In this document: piece after piece, positions 5,938-9,037 of the stretch
Layout of the letters: every line of letters starts with the position of its first letter
Position numbering within the stretch: the stretch's first letter is position 1
From: Fen-455 sp050012675
Lineage (GTDB): Bacteria > Actinomycetota > Acidimicrobiia > Acidimicrobiales > Bog-793
Assembly: GCA_050012675.1 (NCBI GenBank)
Contig: JBEKGS010000079.1
Coordinates: 1 to 9,037 of the forward strand
Length of the DNA: 9,037 nucleotides
Reading direction: 5' to 3'
The notes under the pieces: generated by a model
Database searches by the model: none
Told to the model about the DNA's origin: nothing
Seen by the model: the letters and a program-made list of their open reading frames with translations, nothing else
Position numbers and translations under genes: made by a program

Positions 5938-6958
5938 GCCCCTGCGGATCATCGACTTCGGTTGTAGCTCGCCGCTGCGCTCCCAGACCCTCTGGCATGC
6001 GGTCGCGTACGGGGTGTCCGCCAGTGAGAGGGCGACTTTGTCTTTCACCCGCCCCGCGGCCCCTTATGTGTGCCTCGGATACCACCGGGGGACCGACGAG
6101 GTGGACCGTGACTTCTGCCGCGACAACGGGCTCCCCGTCCTGCGCCGTATGGTGGGCGGCGGTCCCGTCTATCTGGACGCGGACCAGCTGTTCTTCCAGA
6201 TCTGCCTGCCGGCACGGGCTGTGCCGGCGTCCAGCCGCCAGGCGCTGCGCGTGCTGCTCGAGCCGGCCGTGATGGCCTTTCGTGGTGTCGGGGTGCCGGC
6301 CGTGCTCGATGAAGATCTCGAGATCTGCGTCGGCGACCGCAAGATCTGCGGACACGGGGCGGCTCGGATCGAGGACGCGGTGGTGGTCTGCGGCAACCTG
6401 ATCGAGCGGTTCGACCACGAGCAGGCGGCCAGGGTGCTCGCCTTCGACGACCGTTGCCAGCGGGACCAGACCCTTGCGCTCATGCGGCGCTTCGTGTCCC
6501 AAACCCCTGTGGACCCGGCGGCCTTCCAAGCAGCCATGATCGCCGCTTACGCCTCCGCGCTCGGGCTCGGTCCGCAAGCTGGCGCGCTGACCGGGGACGA
6601 ACGCACTGCCCTCGTCGATCTGGACGAGAGATTTATGAGCGATGCCTGGCTTGGCGGAGCGACCCGGTCGCCGGCGGCGCGAACCGGTAAGCCGACTGCT
6701 CGCCAAGTCAAGGTACGAGCCGGGGTGTGGACTCTCGGCGCGTCATACGACGGCGCGCGGGTCGCCGCCGGTGTCGTCCGGGGGACCATCGACCAGGTTC
6801 GCCTGCAAGACCGCGGGTTGAACGGCTCCACTGATCGGGCAGAACAGGCGCTCACCGGCGTCCCATTGCTGTCGGCGGCTCAGGTGCTCGCCGACTTCGG
6901 AGATCCCGGGCGCCGGCTCGCCGAGGCTTTCGCGACGGCCGACCCGGCGAGGCTGTGA
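5930..6958 (+). CDS. Lipoate-protein ligase-like enzyme with accessory domain (sLpl(AB)-like)
   Basis: This 342-residue protein belongs to the biotin/lipoyl ligase fold. The N-terminal domain (about 1-250) has the nucleotide and lipoyl-AMP loop Arg72-Arg73-Met-Val-Gly-Gly-Gly-Pro-Val-Tyr-Leu-Asp83 and the catalytic-type lysine Lys138 in GDRKICGHGA. Many lipoate ligases read YHD or VHHD where this one reads YLD, so the usual His is Leu. The C-terminal part (about 255-342) contains VKVRAGVWTLGASYDGARV, resembling the accessory (LplB-like) domain fused in sLpl(AB) enzymes. Its expected job is to attach lipoate or octanoate to the lysine of LbpA, encoded immediately downstream. The GTG start overlaps hdrC2B2 by eight bases, and its TGA shares one base with the lbpA ATG. 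The ligase fold is clear; substrate is inferred from context. Confidence 0.88.
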   Translation: MVEPLRIIDFGCSSPLRSQTLWHAVAYGVSASERATLSFTRPAAPYVCLGYHRGTDEVDRDFCRDNGLPVLRRMVGGGPVYLDADQLFFQICLPARAVPASSRQALRVLLEPAVMAFRGVGVPAVLDEDLEICVGDRKICGHGAARIEDAVVVCGNLIERFDHEQAARVLAFDDRCQRDQTLALMRRFVSQTPVDPAAFQAAMIAAYASALGLGPQAGALTGDERTALVDLDERFMSDAWLGGATRSPAARTGKPTARQVKVRAGVWTLGASYDGARVAAGVVRGTIDQVRLQDRGLNGSTDRAEQALTGVPLLSAAQVLADFGDPGRRLAEAFATADPARL

Positions 6959-7422
6959 TGGGAGAAGCTTCGCTCGTCGTCGTGGCCGGCTTCACGCTCG
7001 CGCTCGACAGGCGCTATCAACCCGAGACGCACATGTGGGTGCTGGAAACCGGACCGGGCCGGGTGAGGATCGGGATGGACTCACTCGGCGTCGAGACCAG
7101 CGGAACGCTCGCTCAGCTGTCCTTTTTCGCGACAGGGACCGAGCTCACCGCGGGAAGGCCGTTCGGCCAGCTCGAGGCTGCCAAGTTCGTGGGTCCTTTG
7201 ATCAGCCCGGTCTCCGGCGCGGTGCTGAGCGTCAACGAGGAAGTTGCCAGCGACCCGGGCCTTGCAGAGCGGGACCCGTACGGAGCCGGCTGGCTGATCG
7301 AGGCGGCCACGAGGGAAACCGGCGTCGAGCTGCCACGGCTCTTGGCCGAACCGGCCGAGATCACCGCCTGGTTCAGCGCCCGGATCGCCCACTACCGGCT
7401 GAACGGGCTGATCGCGCAATGA
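6958..7422 (+). CDS. lbpA: LbpA, lipoate-binding GcvH-like protein of the sHdr pathway
   Basis: This 154-residue GcvH-like protein carries the lipoyl site in FGQLEAAKFVGPLISPVSG, with Lys76 in the hairpin position that holds lipoate, followed by the family signature SPVSGAVLSVNEEV. The N-terminal HMWV and the GMDSLGVETSG stretch match the GcvH layout. No glycine cleavage genes are nearby, while sHdr genes and lipoate loading genes flank it, so LbpA of the sHdr pathway is a better call than GcvH. Known family role: its lipoyl arm is the partner of the sHdr complex in oxidising sulfane sulfur, with reduced lipoyl probably reoxidised by a dihydrolipoamide dehydrogenase. ATG 6958 is preferred over GTG 6955 because GAGG at 6949-6952 is five bases away. 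The gene is coupled upstream by a one-base overlap and downstream by ATGA. Confidence 0.92.
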   Translation: MGEASLVVVAGFTLALDRRYQPETHMWVLETGPGRVRIGMDSLGVETSGTLAQLSFFATGTELTAGRPFGQLEAAKFVGPLISPVSGAVLSVNEEVASDPGLAERDPYGAGWLIEAATRETGVELPRLLAEPAEITAWFSARIAHYRLNGLIAQ

Positions 7423-8408
7423 CCACCGCCCAGTGGCTGTCGCGACCCGCCGAGGTGCGCCGGGCGAACTTCCCTGACGTGATGGACTTCTACGCGCCGG
7501 GCCTCAAGCGCTGGCAGACCTCGGAGTGGGTCCCGACCAGCCCCCGCCGGTTCCTGCCCGTATCGGTCACGGGCTCGGCCTGTGGACTTTCCTGCGACCA
7601 CTGTCAGGCCAAGATGCTCGAGGGCATGATGTCGGTCCGGGCCGGTCGCGATCTCTTCGGGCTGGCGGCGCGGCTTCGCGAACGGGGAAGTGAAGGCCTG
7701 CTGGTTTCCGGCGGGTCCACCAGTGCCGGGGGCGTGCCTTTGCTGTCTCATCTGGCCCAGATCGCCCGCATCCGCGACGAGCTCGGGATGAAGGTCATCG
7801 TGCACTCGGGCCTGGTCTCGCCGGAGCTCGCGGCCGGCCTGGCGGCAGCGGGTGTGGACGGCGTCATGCTCGATGTCATCGGTGCCGACGAGACCCTGCG
7901 TGACGTCTACCACCTGGACATGACCGTCGCCGACGTGGACCGTTCCCTACGGCTGCTGTCCGAGCGCGGGCTTCGGACCATCCCGCACATCGTCCTTGGC
8001 CTGCACTACGGCCGTTTTCTCGGGGAGTACCGGGCGCTCGACATCGTCGCCCGTTACCCGGTCTCGACCCTTGTCCTTGTGGTGCTCGTTCCCCTCCTCG
8101 GCACGCCGATGGCCCACGTGCCGCCACCTCCGCTCGATCAGGTAGCGGGGTTCTTCACGGCGGCCCGGCTGGCCGTTCCGTCGACGACGATCAACCTCGG
8201 CTGCGCCCGCCCGGCCGGCGCGCTCAAGCGGGAGCTCGACCAGGCGGCTATCGACCTCGGCCTGAACGGCATCGCCTATCCGGCGGAGGGCGCCATCGAG
8301 TACGCGAGCTCGCGCGGCCTCACGCCTCGTCTGTTCGAGTACTGCTGCTCGCTCACCTGGAGCGGGGCTGAGGAAAGCGGCCTTGCTGAAGTGCAGGTGA
8401 CCAGGTGA
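7419..8408 (+). CDS. Radical SAM protein, LipS1/LipS2-like lipoyl sulfur insertion enzyme
   Basis: This 329-residue radical SAM enzyme has the cluster motif Cys55-X3-Cys59-X2-Cys62 in SACGLSCDHCQAK. The next strand, GLLVSGGSTSAGG, holds the GGE-like SAM contact. Further segments, VIVHSGLVSPE, GVMLDVIGA, IPHIVLGLHYG and LGCARPAG, match the biotin synthase-like group often labelled 'biotin synthase-related radical SAM'. Members of this group, LipS1 and LipS2 of Thermococcus, together insert the two sulfurs of lipoate, and they occur in sHdr-lbpA loci. A role in turning octanoyl-LbpA into lipoyl-LbpA is therefore likely. I cannot tell LipS1 from LipS2 by eye, and only one of the two is in the window. 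ATG 7419 overlaps the lbpA stop as ATGA; the longer open frame upstream runs over lbpA and is a shadow. The C-terminal half has further cysteines, including a CysCys pair in EYCCSLTW. Confidence 0.87.
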   Translation: MTTAQWLSRPAEVRRANFPDVMDFYAPGLKRWQTSEWVPTSPRRFLPVSVTGSACGLSCDHCQAKMLEGMMSVRAGRDLFGLAARLRERGSEGLLVSGGSTSAGGVPLLSHLAQIARIRDELGMKVIVHSGLVSPELAAGLAAAGVDGVMLDVIGADETLRDVYHLDMTVADVDRSLRLLSERGLRTIPHIVLGLHYGRFLGEYRALDIVARYPVSTLVLVVLVPLLGTPMAHVPPPPLDQVAGFFTAARLAVPSTTINLGCARPAGALKRELDQAAIDLGLNGIAYPAEGAIEYASSRGLTPRLFEYCCSLTWSGAEESGLAEVQVTR

Positions 8409-9037
8409 GCGAGGTGTGGCGATTGCTCACCGACGACGGTGCCGGGGCGGCTGGGGGACTGGCGCTGGACGAAGCACTAATGAGCCGGTACGCCCGCGGC
8501 GAACCTGATTGCCCGCCGACACTCCGGCTCTACAGCTACCGCGATCACTGCGCCCTCGTCGGCCGGTACCAGACGCTGGAGGCCGAAGTCGACGTGGCCG
8601 CTTGCCGCCGTACCGGCACTGAGGTCAGCCGCAGGCTTACCGGTGGTGGCGCGATCGTCATGGGATCGGGCCAGTTGGGAATCGCCTACGTGGACCGGGC
8701 ACCGCCCGGACAGCGACCCCGGGAGACCATCGAGGAGCTCTCGGCCGCGCTCGTCGCGGGCTGTGCTCGGCTGGGGATTCCTGCCAGTTTCGGCGGCAAG
8801 AACGACCTGGAGGTCAATGGCCGCAAGATCGCCGGCCTCGGGCTGTATGTCGATGCGGCGGGAGCGATGCTCTTTCACGCGAGCGTGCTGGCTGATCTCG
8901 ATGTCGCGTTCATGCTTCAAGTGCTGCATATACCGGCCGCGAAGCTGGCCGACAGGGCCGCTGGCGCCGTGAGCGAACGGATCACGACCGTCTCGGTCGA
9001 GACCGGGGTCCGACACGACGCCGCGACGATTCGGCCC
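8405..9037 (+). CDS. Second lipoate-protein ligase / octanoyltransferase-like protein (partial, runs off the end)
   Basis: From GTG 8405 the frame stays open for 211 codons to the window end. AGGTGA at 8395-8400 provides a ribosome binding site, and the start overlaps the radical SAM stop as GTGA. The protein belongs to the LplA/LipB/LipM ligase fold: RRLTGGGAIVMGS at residues 76-88 and the catalytic-type Lys141 in GKNDLEVNGRKIAGLG. The KNDL-GRKI arrangement resembles LplA more than LipM. However, the acidic/His pair that usually follows GGG (VxHD) is replaced by VMGS, so activity may differ. It probably cooperates with the first ligase-like enzyme to load LbpA, for example by taking octanoyl groups or by supplying a companion activity for the radical SAM enzyme. 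The C-terminus, and any accessory domain, lie outside the window. Confidence 0.85.
   Translation, partial: MSEVWRLLTDDGAGAAGGLALDEALMSRYARGEPDCPPTLRLYSYRDHCALVGRYQTLEAEVDVAACRRTGTEVSRRLTGGGAIVMGSGQLGIAYVDRAPPGQRPRETIEELSAALVAGCARLGIPASFGGKNDLEVNGRKIAGLGLYVDAAGAMLFHASVLADLDVAFMLQVLHIPAAKLADRAAGAVSERITTVSVETGVRHDAATIRP

Noticed and set aside
7035..7418. Upstream extension of the radical SAM frame through lbpA
   Set aside because: The extension reads lbpA out of frame with low-complexity Arg-rich sequence; the ATGA junction at 7419 is a far better start.
6958..7422. Glycine cleavage system H protein (gcvH) as the name for lbpA
   Set aside because: The fold is the same, but no gcvT or gcvP is nearby and the sHdr and lipoate-loading neighbours point to LbpA.
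7419..8408. Biotin synthase (bioB)
   Set aside because: The CX3CX2C motif is shared by radical SAM enzymes generally; context and the HSGLV, GLHYG and LGCARP segments fit the LipS-like group, and no biotin genes are present.

Overview
The window is one strand-uniform gene block (all + strand, about 98% coding) from a high-GC bacterium. GTG and TTG starts are frequent and genes are joined by 1-11 base overlaps or gaps under 20 bases, a style typical of Actinobacteria. That assignment rests on base composition and start use only; no taxonomic marker is present.

The content matches the cytoplasmic sulfur-oxidising heterodisulfide-reductase-like (sHdr) system with its lipoate-binding partner LbpA. 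From left to right: the tail of an unidentified upstream gene (1-108); TusA (127-375) and a DsrE-family protein (388-771), the sulfur-carrier relay; HdrC1 (781-1515), HdrB1 (1512-2786) and HdrA (2776-3861); a cysteine-free protein of unknown function at the position of the sHdr 'hyp' gene (about 3873-4625); and an HdrC2-HdrB2 fusion (4630-5937). A lipoate-assembly block follows: a lipoate-protein ligase-like enzyme with a C-terminal accessory domain (5930-6958), the GcvH-like LbpA (6958-7422), a radical SAM protein of the LipS1/LipS2-like type (7419-8408), and a second lipoate ligase-like gene cut by the window end (8405-9037).

Inferred working model: TusA and the DsrE protein deliver protein-bound sulfane sulfur to the sHdr complex, which oxidises it towards sulfite. 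Electrons pass through Fe-S clusters and the HdrA flavin to the lipoyl group on LbpA. The two ligase-like proteins and the radical SAM enzyme load LbpA with octanoate or lipoate and insert sulfur. The most unusual points are the HdrC2-HdrB2 fusion, the complete loss of cluster cysteines from the first CCG module of its HdrB2 half, a shortened second cluster motif in HdrC1, and the presence of two ligase-like genes with only one visible sulfur-insertion enzyme.

No RNA genes, CRISPR arrays, insertion sequences, repeats or terminators were seen. No intergenic gap exceeds 20 bases, so the main promoter probably lies upstream of the window.
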